DNA from: Geothrix campi
GTDB taxonomy: Bacteria > Acidobacteriota > Holophagae > Holophagales > Holophagaceae
Assembly (NCBI RefSeq): GCF_024609265.1
Contig: NZ_JANHMP010000003.1
Span: 237,497-301,496, forward strand
DNA: 64,000 nt
Reading direction: 5' to 3'
This document shows, piece by piece, positions 8,418 through 17,167 of this stretch. Every line of letters begins with the position of its first letter. Position 1 is the stretch's first letter. The notes under the pieces were generated by a model. The model was given only the letters and a program-made list of their open reading frames with translations, ran no database searches and had not been told where the DNA came from. A program made the translations under genes and the position numbers.

Positions 8418-8889
8418 GACCAGCTTCAGCGTGGTGGACTTGGGCGGCAGCCTGGGCTCGTTCTGGCGCAGCCTGGGTGATCTCTGATTCTTCGGCTGGC
8501 TTGGCAACCTCTGGTTCTCCACCCTGGCCGACACCGAGGTCGGTCGCAGCCAGGTCAAGCAGGCCCTCGAGGACCACGAGGCCCTGAAGGGCACCCGTCC
8601 CTACACGCAGGTGCTTCAGGCCATCCTCGATGACCCCCAGTACCAGCTGGTGGATCAGGATCCAGCCCTGGGGGAGCAGACCCTGATCCACGCAGCCTGC
8701 TTCGACGAAACCTGGATCCAGATGCGTGGTGCGGCGCTGGGTCGGGCCCGGTACCTGCGCCTCTACTGTGTCAGCCGCTTCAAGCCCTTCCGACAGGCCT
8801 ACACGTTCGATTTGGCCTCCAACGAGATCACGCGCCACGGTCTCCCGGGCGGGCAGTGGCACCGCGAAGTCCCCTACGCCCTCTGGTGA
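8407..8889 (+). pseudogene. Hypothetical protein gene interrupted by an in-frame TGA
   Basis: A frame beginning at an ATG inside the end of the phosphodiesterase gene reads 26 codons (LGGSLGSFWRSLGDL), meets TGA at 8485-8487, then continues open to the next stop at 8887-8889. The residues after the TGA (FFGWLGNLWFSTLADTEVG) continue the same Trp/Gly/Leu-rich style, so one gene of about 160 residues was probably broken by a TGG-to-TGA change. A shorter product from the ATG at 8611 (92 residues) is possible. I do not recognise the family. A sequencing error is an alternative. No selenocysteine machinery or convincing SECIS hairpin is visible. Confidence 0.6.
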
Positions 8890-8954
8890 GGTCCCACCCA
8901 TCTTGACGCTTTGTGAGCCTGACCCTGGGTACGGCTGCCCTATTCATGAAACAC

Positions 8955-9006
8955 GATCTAAAGATCTTGTTTGATCTACCCCCGGATCTATCTTCATTCC
9001 TGATCT
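8955..9006. repeat. Five GATCT words in an A/T-richer gap
   Basis: The 204-base gap before the cytochrome gene contains GATCT at 8955, 8963, 8973, 8985 and 9002 in a stretch clearly richer in A and T than its surroundings. It may be the promoter region of the cytochrome c gene. No clear -35/-10 pair or terminator was found. Confidence 0.35.
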
Positions 9007-9093
9007 GAGCCGCGAGGTGGCCGCCGCTGAGCCTTTCACGGCCCTGAAGGGCGGGAGCGTGTTTCCGTTCCACCCATTCCCCAGGAGAAGCCC

Positions 9094-9516
9094 ATGTCCT
9101 CTCGCGCCACCTCGCTGCTCTTCGCCACCGCCATCGCCTGCCCCATCCTGGCCCGGGACCCGGCGATCAAGATGGTCCCCGCACGTTACACATCGCCGGC
9201 CTCAGGGCCCGAGATGTACCTGGCCTACTGCGCCAGCTGCCATGGTTCCAACGGCCTGGGCGACGGGCCGGTGGCGGCCCACTTGAAGAACGCAGTCCCG
9301 GATCTGACCACCCTGGCCCAACGGAACAAGGGGACCTTCCCCAAAAATCGTGTGGCCCAGGTCATCCGTGGCGAGGTGGGCACTGGGACTCACGGCCTCC
9401 CGGACATGCCCGTGTGGGGGCCCGTCTTCCGCAGCCTGGACAACAGTCAGGAACCTGTCGTCCGCATCCGTGTGGGGAACCTGATTAAGCACCTCGAGAG
9501 CCTGCAGACCAAGTGA
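9094..9516 (+). CDS. Secreted monohaem cytochrome c
   Basis: A class I-type c cytochrome of 140 residues with a short N-terminal signal sequence ending near ILARDPA. The haem motif is CASCH (Cys46, Cys49, His50), within YLAYCASCHGSNGLGDGP. A Met in LPDMPVWGPVF is the probable sixth ligand. It would act in the periplasm as a small electron carrier or an oxidase-linked domain. An AGGAG-like site precedes the ATG. It is isolated, with thrC converging from the other side. Confidence 0.88.
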   Translation: MSSRATSLLFATAIACPILARDPAIKMVPARYTSPASGPEMYLAYCASCHGSNGLGDGPVAAHLKNAVPDLTTLAQRNKGTFPKNRVAQVIRGEVGTGTHGLPDMPVWGPVFRSLDNSQEPVVRIRVGNLIKHLESLQTK

Positions 9517-9534
9517 CTTGGCCCGGAGCAGGCG

Positions 9535-10803
9535 TCAAGTCAGCCTTCGCTTCAGCACGGCCTGGTCCGCCGCCAGAGGCTCGCTAAGCAGCGGCTTCTC
9601 CAACAGGTCGCTGAGGACCTTGGGCAAGGGGATCTCCCGGCCCAGGGTGGGCTCCAGGGACTCGCGGAACTTGGCGGGGTGCGCGGTGGCCAGGAAGATG
9701 CCCTGCTCGCCCGCGCGCAGCCGCGCCTGGAGCACGCCGCAGGCGACGGCCCCATGGGGATCCGCCAGGTAGCCTTCGCGGTCGAGGTCGAGGACGGTCT
9801 GCCGGGTCTCCGCGTCGCTGCGGACACCCCAGCGCAGGGCCGCGGCCATGGCGTCGTGGTCGCCGCGGAACAGCGCGTGGATGCGCTCCCAGTTGCTGGG
9901 CGCGCCCACATCCATGGCATTGGAGAGCGTGGCCACAGAGGGCCGGGGGCGGTACACCCCGGTATCGAGGTAGTCGGGCACCACGCGGTTGGCGTTGGTG
10001 GCCACCACGAAGCGGTCGATGGGGGCGCCCGTGGCCTGGGCCAGCAGGCCCGCGTAGAGGTTGCCGAAGTTGCCGCTGGGCACCGCCACCGCCAGTGGAG
10101 CGCCCGACTCGACTTGGGCCGCGGCCTCGTAGTAGTACAGCAGCTGGGCCAGAAGCCGCGCGATGTTGATGCTGTTGGCGGAGGTGAGGCCCAGACTTCC
10201 GACGAGCTCGGGATCCTCGAAGGCCCCCTTCACCAGACGCTGGCAGTCGTCGAAGACGCCGTCCACCGCCAGGGCCAGCACATTGCCGCCGCAGGTGGCG
10301 AACTGGCGCTCCTGCAGTGGCGACACGCGACCCGCGGGGTAGAGCACCACCACGCGCACGCCCTGCAGGCCCAGGAACGCGCTAGCCACGGCCGCGCCGG
10401 TGTCGCCGGAGGTGGCCGTCAAGACTGTGCGCGGCTGCTCCCCGGCGTCCAGGGCCAGCACCCGGGCCAGGAAGCGGGCGCCGAAATCCTTGAAGGCCAG
10501 GGTGGGCCCATGGAAGAGCTCCAGGGCGGAGAGCCCCGGCCGGACCGGCACCAGGGGCGCGGGGAAGGTGAAGGCGGCACGGGCCAGTTCCTCGACCGCC
10601 GCCCTGGGCAACTCGTCCCCGAGGAGACGATGCAGGATCTCTGAGGACCGGGACAGGAAGTCGAGCTTCAGCAGATCTCCGGCATCGGCGAAGCGCGGGA
10701 TCTCCACGGGGGCGAAGAGGCCGCCGTCCGGCGCGAGACCCATCCGGGCGGCCTCCAGGAAGGTGGCCCGGATGGCGGGATTCCGGGTGCTGGCGAGCTT
10801 CAT
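9535..10803 (-). CDS. thrC: Threonine synthase
   Basis: PLP-dependent threonine synthase, the last step to threonine, 422 residues. It begins [19 protein letters not shown] as in family I enzymes. FHGPTLAFKDFGARFLAR holds the PLP-binding Lys. ATSGDTGAAVASAFLG and AVPSGNFGNLYAGLLA are further PLP-site signatures. Its start overlaps the stop of thrB by 4 bases (ATGA), so the genes are translationally coupled. It is the distal gene of thrABC and shares the attenuator upstream of thrA. Confidence 0.96.
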   Translation of the reverse strand: MKLASTRNPAIRATFLEAARMGLAPDGGLFAPVEIPRFADAGDLLKLDFLSRSSEILHRLLGDELPRAAVEELARAAFTFPAPLVPVRPGLSALELFHGPTLAFKDFGARFLARVLALDAGEQPRTVLTATSGDTGAAVASAFLGLQGVRVVVLYPAGRVSPLQERQFATCGGNVLALAVDGVFDDCQRLVKGAFEDPELVGSLGLTSANSINIARLLAQLLYYYEAAAQVESGAPLAVAVPSGNFGNLYAGLLAQATGAPIDRFVVATNANRVVPDYLDTGVYRPRPSVATLSNAMDVGAPSNWERIHALFRGDHDAMAAALRWGVRSDAETRQTVLDLDREGYLADPHGAVACGVLQARLRAGEQGIFLATAHPAKFRESLEPTLGREIPLPKVLSDLLEKPLLSEPLAADQAVLKRRLT

Positions 10804-11813
10804 GGGTGGGCCTCGAGAAGAAGATGGCGGGGCACGGGCGACAGGATGCGGGCGCCTTCCAGGTCCAAGGTGCAGATCCAGGCTCGGCTGGGCAGATCCG
10901 CCTGGGCGAAGCCCTCCTGGAGGGCCGCGGCCACAGTGCCGGCGTCCGCCTCGTCCCCGGTTACGGCGAAAATCGAAGGCCCGGAGCCCGACAGGGTGCA
11001 GCCCAGGGCTCCGGCGGCCAGGGCTCCGGCCTGGGCGGCCCGGAAGCCCGGCACCAGGGGGGCGCGATGGGCCTCCACCAGGGGATCGCGCAGGCAGCGC
11101 GCCAGCAGGGCCCGGTCCCCGGTGTGGAGGGCATGGACGAAGCCCGCGAGGTTGCCCGCGAACTCCACCGTGTCCCCCCAGGCCGGGCGCTCCGGCAGGG
11201 CGGCGCGGCTTCGCACCGTGGGCAGCTGGTACTCGGGGTGCGCCACCACGAGGAGCAGCTCCGCGGGCCAGGGCAGCCGCCGGGACGCAGGCTTCCCGTC
11301 CCGGCCTGGCACCGTCAGCTGCAGGCCGCCCAGCAGGGAGGGCGCCACGTTGTCCAGGTGGATGCCGCCGCTGGTGCTGCCTTCGGCACGCCCCGCCAGC
11401 TCCAGCAGCTCGGGCACGCCGAGGGGATCGCCGCAGAGGGCCTGGAGGGCCGCCAGGGTGGCCACGATGGAGCTGGCGCTGGAACCGAGGCCACTGGCCA
11501 CAGGCAGCTGCTTCTCCAGCCGGAGGGCGAAGGGACCCGACGGGCGGCCCAGGGCCTTGAGCGCGTCCTGGTAGAGGCCCGTGGCTCGCAGGACGAGGTT
11601 GGGGCGGGCATCGCCGGCCAGGGCCGCCGCGAAGGGCCCCTCCAGCTGGAAGGAGGCCTCGGCGGCGGGTGCCGCGTGCACGAGATCACCCAGGAGGCTG
11701 CCGTCCAGGGGCGCGAGGGCCGCGCCCAGCAGGTCGAAGCCCGCGGCGAAGTTGCCGATGCTGGCGGGGGCGTAGGCCGTCACGCCGCTCACGGGGGACG
11801 CGGAATCCATCAT
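10800..11813 (-). CDS. thrB: Homoserine kinase
   Basis: GHMP-family kinase that phosphorylates homoserine, 337 residues. Visible signatures are [17 protein letters not shown] near the N-terminus and the ATP-binding [22 protein letters not shown] glycine-rich C-terminal motif, [19 protein letters not shown], is also present. It overlaps thrA by 4 bases and thrC by 4 bases, so all three genes form one coupled minus-strand operon. Confidence 0.96.
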   Translation of the reverse strand: MMDSASPVSGVTAYAPASIGNFAAGFDLLGAALAPLDGSLLGDLVHAAPAAEASFQLEGPFAAALAGDARPNLVLRATGLYQDALKALGRPSGPFALRLEKQLPVASGLGSSASSIVATLAALQALCGDPLGVPELLELAGRAEGSTSGGIHLDNVAPSLLGGLQLTVPGRDGKPASRRLPWPAELLLVVAHPEYQLPTVRSRAALPERPAWGDTVEFAGNLAGFVHALHTGDRALLARCLRDPLVEAHRAPLVPGFRAAQAGALAAGALGCTLSGSGPSIFAVTGDEADAGTVAAALQEGFAQADLPSRAWICTLDLEGARILSPVPRHLLLEAHP

Positions 11814-14293
11814 GAGGGCCTCCGCCGCGACGGCCGGGCGCCGCCGGGCACCAGACGCAGCACGTCCGCCAGCACACCGGCGGCGGTCACCTCCGCGCCC
11901 GCGCCGTAGCCCCGGATGACCATGGGGTGCGGCTGGTAGCGCTCAGTGAGCAGGGCCAGGGCGTTCTCGCCGCCCTTGATGGCCATGAAGGGATGCTCCC
12001 CATCCACCGGCAGCAGCCCGACGCGACAGCCAGTGTCCGAAAGGCTGCCCACGTAGCGCAGGGTCTTCCCCTCGGCCTTCAGGGCCGCCAGCCGCTCGCG
12101 GAAGGGCGCGTCCAGCTCCGGCAACCGCGCCATGAAGGCGGGGATGTCGCCGGTGGCGTCGAAGGTCGCAGGCAGCAGGCCCTCCACCACCACGTCCGAC
12201 AACTCCAGCTCCATGCCCAGCTCCCGGGCCAGGATGAGGAGCTTGCGGGCCACGTCCATGCCGCTGAGGTCGTCGCGGGGATCGGGCTCGGTGAAGCCGC
12301 TCTCTTTGGCGGCGCGCACGGCCTCGGACAGCGGCACGCCGTCCCCCAGGAGGCCCAGGATGTAGGACATGGAGCCCGAGAGGATGCCCTCGGCGCGGAG
12401 CACGCGGTCGCCCGTGAGCACCAGGTTCTTCACGGTATCGATGATGGGCAGACCCGCACCCACGTTGGCCTCGTAGAGGAAGCGCAGACCGCGGCGGGAG
12501 GAGCGCTCCCGCAGCTCGCGGTAGAAGGCCTGGGAGGCGCTGTTGGCCTTCTTGTTGGCGGTGACCACGTGGAAACCCGCGTCGAAGATCTCGGGATACC
12601 GCGCCGCCAGTTCACCGCTGGTGCTGCAGTCCACCAGCACGGAGAGGGCCGGCGGGCCGTTGCGGACCACCGCCAGGAGGCGGTCCAGGTCCATGGGCTC
12701 GCCCTGGGCCAGGTCCTCGCGCCAGTGGTCCAGGTCCAGGCCCTTGGCGTCCAGGCGCATGCGGCGGCTGGTGGCGACGGTGGTCACCCGCAGGTCGAGC
12801 CCTTGCGCCGCCAGCTTGCTCTGCTGCCGCTGGATCTGGCCCAGGAGGCTGCCGCCCACATTGCCGGCCCCCAGCAGGTGCACATCCACCACCACCTGGG
12901 TCTGGAAGAAGCGGCGGTGGATGTGCGGCAGGGCGCGGGCGCCCTCGGCCTCCTCCACCACGGCGGAGATGATGCGCTCGCTGGCCCCCTGGGCGATGGC
13001 CACCACGTTGCAGCCCACCTCGGCCAGCGCGTCGAAGAAGGTGCCCGCCACACCGGGTCGGGTGCGCATGCCATCGCCCACGATGCTGAGCACGGAGAGG
13101 CCGTCGCGCAGGTCCAGAGGATCCAGGAAGCCCGCCGCCAGCTCCGCGGGGAAGGCCTCCTGGATGGCCGCCACGGCGCCGGGGCCATCCGCCTGGCGCA
13201 CGGCGAAGCAGATGGACAGCTCCGACGAGCTCTGGGTGATGAGCACCACAGAGATGCCCTTGCGCGCCAGGGCGCCGAACACGCGGCCCGCGATGCCGGG
13301 CACGCCCAACATGCCCGGCCCCGTGAGGTTCACCACAGAGAGACCCCGGAGGAAGGAGATGCCCCGCACGCCGCTGGGGGGCGGCGGCACCGACTCGCGG
13401 ATCACCGTGCCGGGGTGGGCGGGATCGAAGCTGCTGCACACCCGCACGGGGATGCCGCGCTCTCGTACGGGGGGGATGGTCTTCGGATGGAGGACCTTGG
13501 CGCCGAAGAAGGACAGCTCCATGGCCTCCTCGAAGCTGGCCTCCGGCAGGGGGAAGGCCTCGGGCACCAGGCGGGGATCGGCGCTGTAGAGGCCGACCAC
13601 GTCGGTCCAGATCTCCAGCAGGTCCGCGCCCAGGGCCGCGGCGGCCAGCGCCGCACTGTGGTCGGACCCGCCTCGCCCCAGCGACAGGATGCGGCCTTGC
13701 GCATCGCCGCCGAAAAACCCCGGCAGCACCCAGAGGCCGCCCTCGCCCGCCTTCACGGCGGCAAAGCGGGCTTCCGTTTCCGCCAGGCAGGGGCGGGCCT
13801 GGAGCGGATCGCCCTCCACGCGGACATGCGCGACCGGATCCAGATAACGCGGTTCCAGGCCCCGCGCCGCCAGCAAGGCCACCAGGATGGCGCAGGAGGC
13901 GCGCTCGCCCAGGCTCGCCACCTGGGCCAGCACGGAGGGTGGTCCCTCCTCCAGCAGGGCCATGCCATGGAGCAGCCGGCGACCCAGGGCTTCCAGTTCG
14001 CCCAGCTCCGCCCGGAGGTTCGCCGCGCCAGCACCCAGCTCGTCGGCCAGCGCCTCCACCACCTCGGCGTGGAGGGCCCGGAAGGTGTCCAGGAGGCGGT
14101 CCGCGGCGGCGGGATCCGGCACGCGGCCCTCGTTCACCAGCAGGTTGGTCACCCCGGCCATGGCCGAAGCCACGACGCAGACGCGGTGGGTGGCCCGGGC
14201 GGCGGCCACCAGATCCGCCACGACGCGGAGGCGCGCGGCACCGGCGACGCTGGTGCCACCGAATTTCATGACGCGGATGAGGGCGGGCTGCAT
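11810..14293 (-). CDS. thrA: Bifunctional aspartokinase I / homoserine dehydrogenase I
   Basis: An 827-residue fusion of aspartate kinase and homoserine dehydrogenase, catalysing the first and third steps to threonine. The kinase begins [16 protein letters not shown]. It is followed by two ACT-type regulatory segments (around [16 protein letters not shown] and [16 protein letters not shown]), which normally bind threonine. The dehydrogenase has [17 protein letters not shown] (NADP-binding) and [20 protein letters not shown]. The length matches E. coli ThrA (820). It heads thrABC and is preceded by a threonine attenuator. Feedback inhibition by threonine is expected from the family. Confidence 0.96.
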   Translation of the reverse strand: MQPALIRVMKFGGTSVAGAARLRVVADLVAAARATHRVCVVASAMAGVTNLLVNEGRVPDPAAADRLLDTFRALHAEVVEALADELGAGAANLRAELGELEALGRRLLHGMALLEEGPPSVLAQVASLGERASCAILVALLAARGLEPRYLDPVAHVRVEGDPLQARPCLAETEARFAAVKAGEGGLWVLPGFFGGDAQGRILSLGRGGSDHSAALAAAALGADLLEIWTDVVGLYSADPRLVPEAFPLPEASFEEAMELSFFGAKVLHPKTIPPVRERGIPVRVCSSFDPAHPGTVIRESVPPPPSGVRGISFLRGLSVVNLTGPGMLGVPGIAGRVFGALARKGISVVLITQSSSELSICFAVRQADGPGAVAAIQEAFPAELAAGFLDPLDLRDGLSVLSIVGDGMRTRPGVAGTFFDALAEVGCNVVAIAQGASERIISAVVEEAEGARALPHIHRRFFQTQVVVDVHLLGAGNVGGSLLGQIQRQQSKLAAQGLDLRVTTVATSRRMRLDAKGLDLDHWREDLAQGEPMDLDRLLAVVRNGPPALSVLVDCSTSGELAARYPEIFDAGFHVVTANKKANSASQAFYRELRERSSRRGLRFLYEANVGAGLPIIDTVKNLVLTGDRVLRAEGILSGSMSYILGLLGDGVPLSEAVRAAKESGFTEPDPRDDLSGMDVARKLLILARELGMELELSDVVVEGLLPATFDATGDIPAFMARLPELDAPFRERLAALKAEGKTLRYVGSLSDTGCRVGLLPVDGEHPFMAIKGGENALALLTERYQPHPMVIRGYGAGAEVTAAGVLADVLRLVPGGARPSRRRPS

Positions 14294-14320
14294 GGGGGCT
14301 CCGGTGGCTCAATACAGAAA

Positions 14321-14341
14321 GCCCCGCGGGGTGCGCGGGGC
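14321..14341 (-). terminator. Threonine attenuator terminator
   Basis: Reading the minus strand, an 8-bp perfect GC stem (GCCCCGCG with CGCGGGGC) with a 5-base loop is followed by TTTCTGT. It lies between the leader peptide stop and the thrA start, exactly where an attenuator terminator would be. Confidence 0.82.
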
Positions 14342-14363
14342 CGAATCTGAAGGAAAGGTCAGG

Positions 14364-14426
14364 TCAGGCGCCGCGGGGGTCCGGGTGCGTAATGGTACCG
14401 TTGGTGGTGGTCATAAAGCTGGACAT
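14364..14426 (-). CDS. thrL: thr operon leader peptide
   Basis: A 20-codon frame whose core reads MTTTNGTIT: five Thr codons (four ACC, one ACG) plus one Ile within nine codons, then a tail ending RGA and TGA. This matches the role of E. coli ThrL, where scarce charged Thr or Ile tRNA stalls the ribosome and prevents formation of the terminator that follows. The start is uncertain. In-frame ATG codons at 14438, 14426 and 14414 all precede the Thr run, and the frame stays open back to 14498, but the likely promoter overlaps that upstream part. No strong ribosome site distinguishes them. Confidence 0.8.
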   Translation of the reverse strand: MSSFMTTTNGTITHPDPRGA

Positions 14427-14493
14427 GCTCGCGCCCATCGCGGAGATCCGCGAGGCACTCAGGAGCTGTTCAGACACTCGAACCATGTCCGAC

Positions 14494-14521
14494 ATCATCC
14501 GGGAAGACGGCCAAAAGTCAA
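14494..14521 (-). promoter_or_regulatory. Candidate thr operon promoter
   Basis: On the minus strand TTGACT (14521-14516) is followed after 16 bases by GATGAT (14499-14494), a reasonable -35/-10 pair placed about 60-70 bases before the leader Thr codons. The TTGACT hexamer overlaps the stop codon of the upstream permease gene. Confidence 0.5.
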
Positions 14522-15810
14522 CGGGGATCCTCGGTCTGCCTGTTTAATGCCACTCGGCGCCCCAGGGCCACGCTGCTGCCCAGCCAGAGGCCGGAGCAAC
14601 CCACGGCCGCCAGCCCCACGGGAATGGCCAGGGCTGCGAGGGCTGTGGGGGCCCACACGCCCAGCAGGTCGCCGCCGCGGTAGATGAAGGTGTCGATGAA
14701 GGGTTTCGACTTGTAGCGCTCCTCGGGGCCCAGCGGGATGTAGAGGATCTCGCGGGCCGGGCGGTCCACGGCGTAGTGCAGGCCCCGGCGCAGCACCTGG
14801 AACAGGGCCATGACGCCGAAGGTGGGCCAGGCCCACAGGGCGCCGAAGCCCGCCAGGCTCAGCACCGGGAGGATGGACAGCACCACCGGGACGCCCAGGG
14901 CCGTAATGAGGCGGCCCGTGAAGAACACCTGGGTGACCAGGGTCAGCACGTTCACCCAGAGGTCGATGCGGGCGAAGGCCGCTGTGCGCGCCGCCGTGCC
15001 GTGGAAGGCGCGCTCGACGATGGCGCCCTGCTGGAGGTAAAGGAAGGTGCTGGTGATGGTGAAGAGCAGGATGTAGGCGCAGATGAGCTGGAGGTAGCGG
15101 GAGGTGGCGATGAGGCGCAAGCCCGCCAGCAGGCCCGGCCCCGGCTCCCGCGTCCCGTGGGCCACGTTGCCCAGGGCGAAGATCGCCGCCAGCCGCTTCA
15201 CGCACTGCACGGCCAGTTCCAGCGTCAGCGCGGAGAGCAGCAGCAGGGAGAGGGGATCCATCTTCACCTGGAGGCCGCCCAGGGCGGCCCCCTTCGTGAG
15301 GGCCCCCGTCACCGCGGCGCCGGCGATGGCCCCCAGGCTCCCGCCCATGGCGATGACGCCGAAGAGCCGCTTGCCCTGAGGCTCGGACCACACATCGGAC
15401 ATGAGGCCCCAGAACACGGACACCACGAAGAGGTTGAAGACGCTGAGCCAGATGTAGAAGGCGTAGCCCAGCGCCGCGCCCCCATGGCCCGGCAGCAGGC
15501 GGAAGGCCAGGAAGAAGGCCACCATGTTCAAAGCGAAGAAGCGGTAGGCCCAGGGAATGAAGCGCCGCCGCGGCAGCTTCGACACCAGGGCGGCGAAGGC
15601 CGGGTTCGCCAGGGCCATGGCCAGCAGGGTGCCCGTCATGAGCCAGGGCAGCTTGTCCGCGCCCCGGGCGATGCCCATGGCCTCGCGCACGGGCCGCAGC
15701 AGGTAGTAGCCGAAGAGCAGCAGGAAGAAGTACAAGGCGGACCAGGCCAGGGCCGGGGCCTCGCCCTCCTCCAGCATCACGAGGCGACGGAGCAGGCGGG
15801 TGGGCGTCAT
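14518..15810 (-). CDS. Npt/TlcC-like nucleotide carrier family MFS permease
   Basis: A polytopic membrane protein of 430 residues with about twelve hydrophobic segments. The N-terminal pattern ALYFFLLLFGYYLLRPVREA and RRRFIPWAYRFFALNMVAFF resembles the NTP/NDP exchange transporter (ADP/ATP carrier-like, COG3202) homologues of free-living bacteria. Those proteins differ from the energy-parasite transporters of Chlamydia and Rickettsia, and their substrates are mostly unknown. A GGAG site lies 5 bases before the ATG. It is the gene upstream of thrA on the same strand, but the thr promoter and leader separate them. Substrate assignment is not possible from sequence. Confidence 0.7.
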   Translation of the reverse strand: MTPTRLLRRLVMLEEGEAPALAWSALYFFLLLFGYYLLRPVREAMGIARGADKLPWLMTGTLLAMALANPAFAALVSKLPRRRFIPWAYRFFALNMVAFFLAFRLLPGHGGAALGYAFYIWLSVFNLFVVSVFWGLMSDVWSEPQGKRLFGVIAMGGSLGAIAGAAVTGALTKGAALGGLQVKMDPLSLLLLSALTLELAVQCVKRLAAIFALGNVAHGTREPGPGLLAGLRLIATSRYLQLICAYILLFTITSTFLYLQQGAIVERAFHGTAARTAAFARIDLWVNVLTLVTQVFFTGRLITALGVPVVLSILPVLSLAGFGALWAWPTFGVMALFQVLRRGLHYAVDRPAREILYIPLGPEERYKSKPFIDTFIYRGGDLLGVWAPTALAALAIPVGLAAVGCSGLWLGSSVALGRRVALNRQTEDPR

Positions 15811-15901
15811 GGGACTCCGGAAAAGATGTTGCGGATGCGAATGGGAGGAGTATATATCGATTCACGATGCATCAACCCCAGTCCCATCGCCGGAGGTTCC
15901 C

Positions 15902-17032
15902 ATGACAGTCTCCCGCCGCGAGTTCCTCCAGTGGTCCGCCGCCGCCTCGGCCCTGGCGGCCACTGGACTCGACCTGTCCGCAAAACCAGCGGTGAAGACC
16001 GCTCCCAAGAAGATCCTCATTCTGGGCGGCACGGGCTTCCTGGGCCCCGCCACCATCGAGATCGCTCAGAGCCGCGGCCACCACGTGACCATGTTCAATC
16101 GCGGCAAGACGCGCCCCGACCTCTTCCCCGGCGTGGAGAAGCTGCACGGCGACCGCGACCCCAAGAAAGGCGAGGGCCTGAAGGCCCTGGAGACGGGCAC
16201 CTGGGACGCCGTCATCGACAACAGCGCCTATTACCCGCGCATGGTGGCAGCCTCCGCGGGCCTGCTGGCCCCGCGGGTGAAGCAGTACCTGATCATCTCC
16301 AGCATCAGCGCCTACAAGGAGCCCAACCCCGAGAACGGCACCGAGGACGCGCCCCTGGCCACCCTCGCCGATCCTGCGGTCGAGGAGATGGGGAAGGAAT
16401 ACCAGAACTACGGCGGCCTCAAGGCCCTCTGCGAGCAGGCGGCCCAGAAGGCCCTGCCCGGCCGCACGGCCCTGATCCGCCCCGGCTACATCGTGGGCCC
16501 CGACGATCCCTCGGGCCGCTTTACCTACTGGCCCGTGCGCTTCGACAAGGGCAGCGAGGTGGCCGTGCCCGGCGGCCCCTCGGATCCCGTGCAGATCATC
16601 GATGTCCGCGACCTGGCGGCCTGGCTGGTGCATCTAGTCGAGCAGGGCACCGTGGGCACCTTCAACGCCTGCGGCCCGGACAAGCGCCTGGCCTGGGGCA
16701 GTCTGGTGGAGGCCTTCCAGAAGGCCGGGAACGCGAATGCCAAGCCCGTCTGGATCCCCACGGACTTCCTGGCCAAGCAGAAGGACATCGAGTTCCCCAT
16801 CTGGGCCCCCTACGCGGGCGAGACCAAGGGCTTCCACACCTGGCGCAACGACCGCGCCGTGAAGGCCGGCCTGCGTTTCCGCCCCGCCCTCGAGACCGTG
16901 AAGGACACGCTCACCTGGTACAAGACCCAGGAGAAAGTCGAGAAGGGCCGCACCAAGCTCGCGGGTCCCACCGCTGAGCAGGAGAACAAGCTCATCACCG
17001 CGTGGCGCGAGGCCGCCAAAACCAAGGGCTGA
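15902..17032 (+). CDS. Tat-exported NAD-dependent epimerase/dehydratase
   Basis: A 376-residue extended short-chain dehydrogenase with an N-terminal twin-arginine signal (SRREFLQWSAAASALAATG), so it is probably exported folded with its cofactor. The Rossmann motif is ILILGGTGFLGPATIEIAQ. Tyr/Lys-type catalytic residues fit the YQNYGGLKALCEQAA region. Similar Tat-tagged epimerases are common in Acidobacteriota and Planctomycetes, but their substrates are unknown. GGAGG lies 5 bases before the chosen ATG. The 90-base divergent region from the permease gene holds an AT-rich patch (TATATATCGATTC) likely to contain its promoter. Confidence 0.82.
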   Translation: MTVSRREFLQWSAAASALAATGLDLSAKPAVKTAPKKILILGGTGFLGPATIEIAQSRGHHVTMFNRGKTRPDLFPGVEKLHGDRDPKKGEGLKALETGTWDAVIDNSAYYPRMVAASAGLLAPRVKQYLIISSISAYKEPNPENGTEDAPLATLADPAVEEMGKEYQNYGGLKALCEQAAQKALPGRTALIRPGYIVGPDDPSGRFTYWPVRFDKGSEVAVPGGPSDPVQIIDVRDLAAWLVHLVEQGTVGTFNACGPDKRLAWGSLVEAFQKAGNANAKPVWIPTDFLAKQKDIEFPIWAPYAGETKGFHTWRNDRAVKAGLRFRPALETVKDTLTWYKTQEKVEKGRTKLAGPTAEQENKLITAWREAAKTKG

Positions 17033-17095
17033 CCTGGTTCGCCAGTCATTCCGGAGGCAGCGCGACCGCCGCTAGGCGGGGCTCTATGCGACAAT

Positions 17096-17141
17096 GCATC
17101 CAACCGCGATGATCGGCATCCAATGGAGATGATCGGCATCC
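17096..17141. repeat. 20-bp tandem repeat, 2.3 copies
   Basis: Units of 20 bases beginning GCATCCAA and ending GATGATCG occur at 17096-17115 and 17116-17135, followed by a partial GCATCC. The two full copies differ at three positions. They lie just upstream of a hypothetical gene and could be a regulatory repeat or slippage product. Confidence 0.6.
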
Positions 17142-17167
17142 GCCAGCGACGAGCGACAAGGGATCCC

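Noticed and set aside
8485-8487. Selenocysteine at the in-frame TGA
   Set aside because: No stable SECIS-like hairpin follows, the surrounding residues are not redox-like, and no selenoprotein genes are seen in the window.
11927-14350. An 807-codon plus-strand open frame opposite thrA
   Set aside because: It lies antisense to a clear aspartokinase/homoserine dehydrogenase and reads as low-complexity Gly/His/Gln-rich sequence, the usual GC-rich shadow.
14776-16977. A 733-codon plus-strand open frame across the permease and epimerase genes
   Set aside because: It crosses two real genes in wrong frames and contains no family signature.
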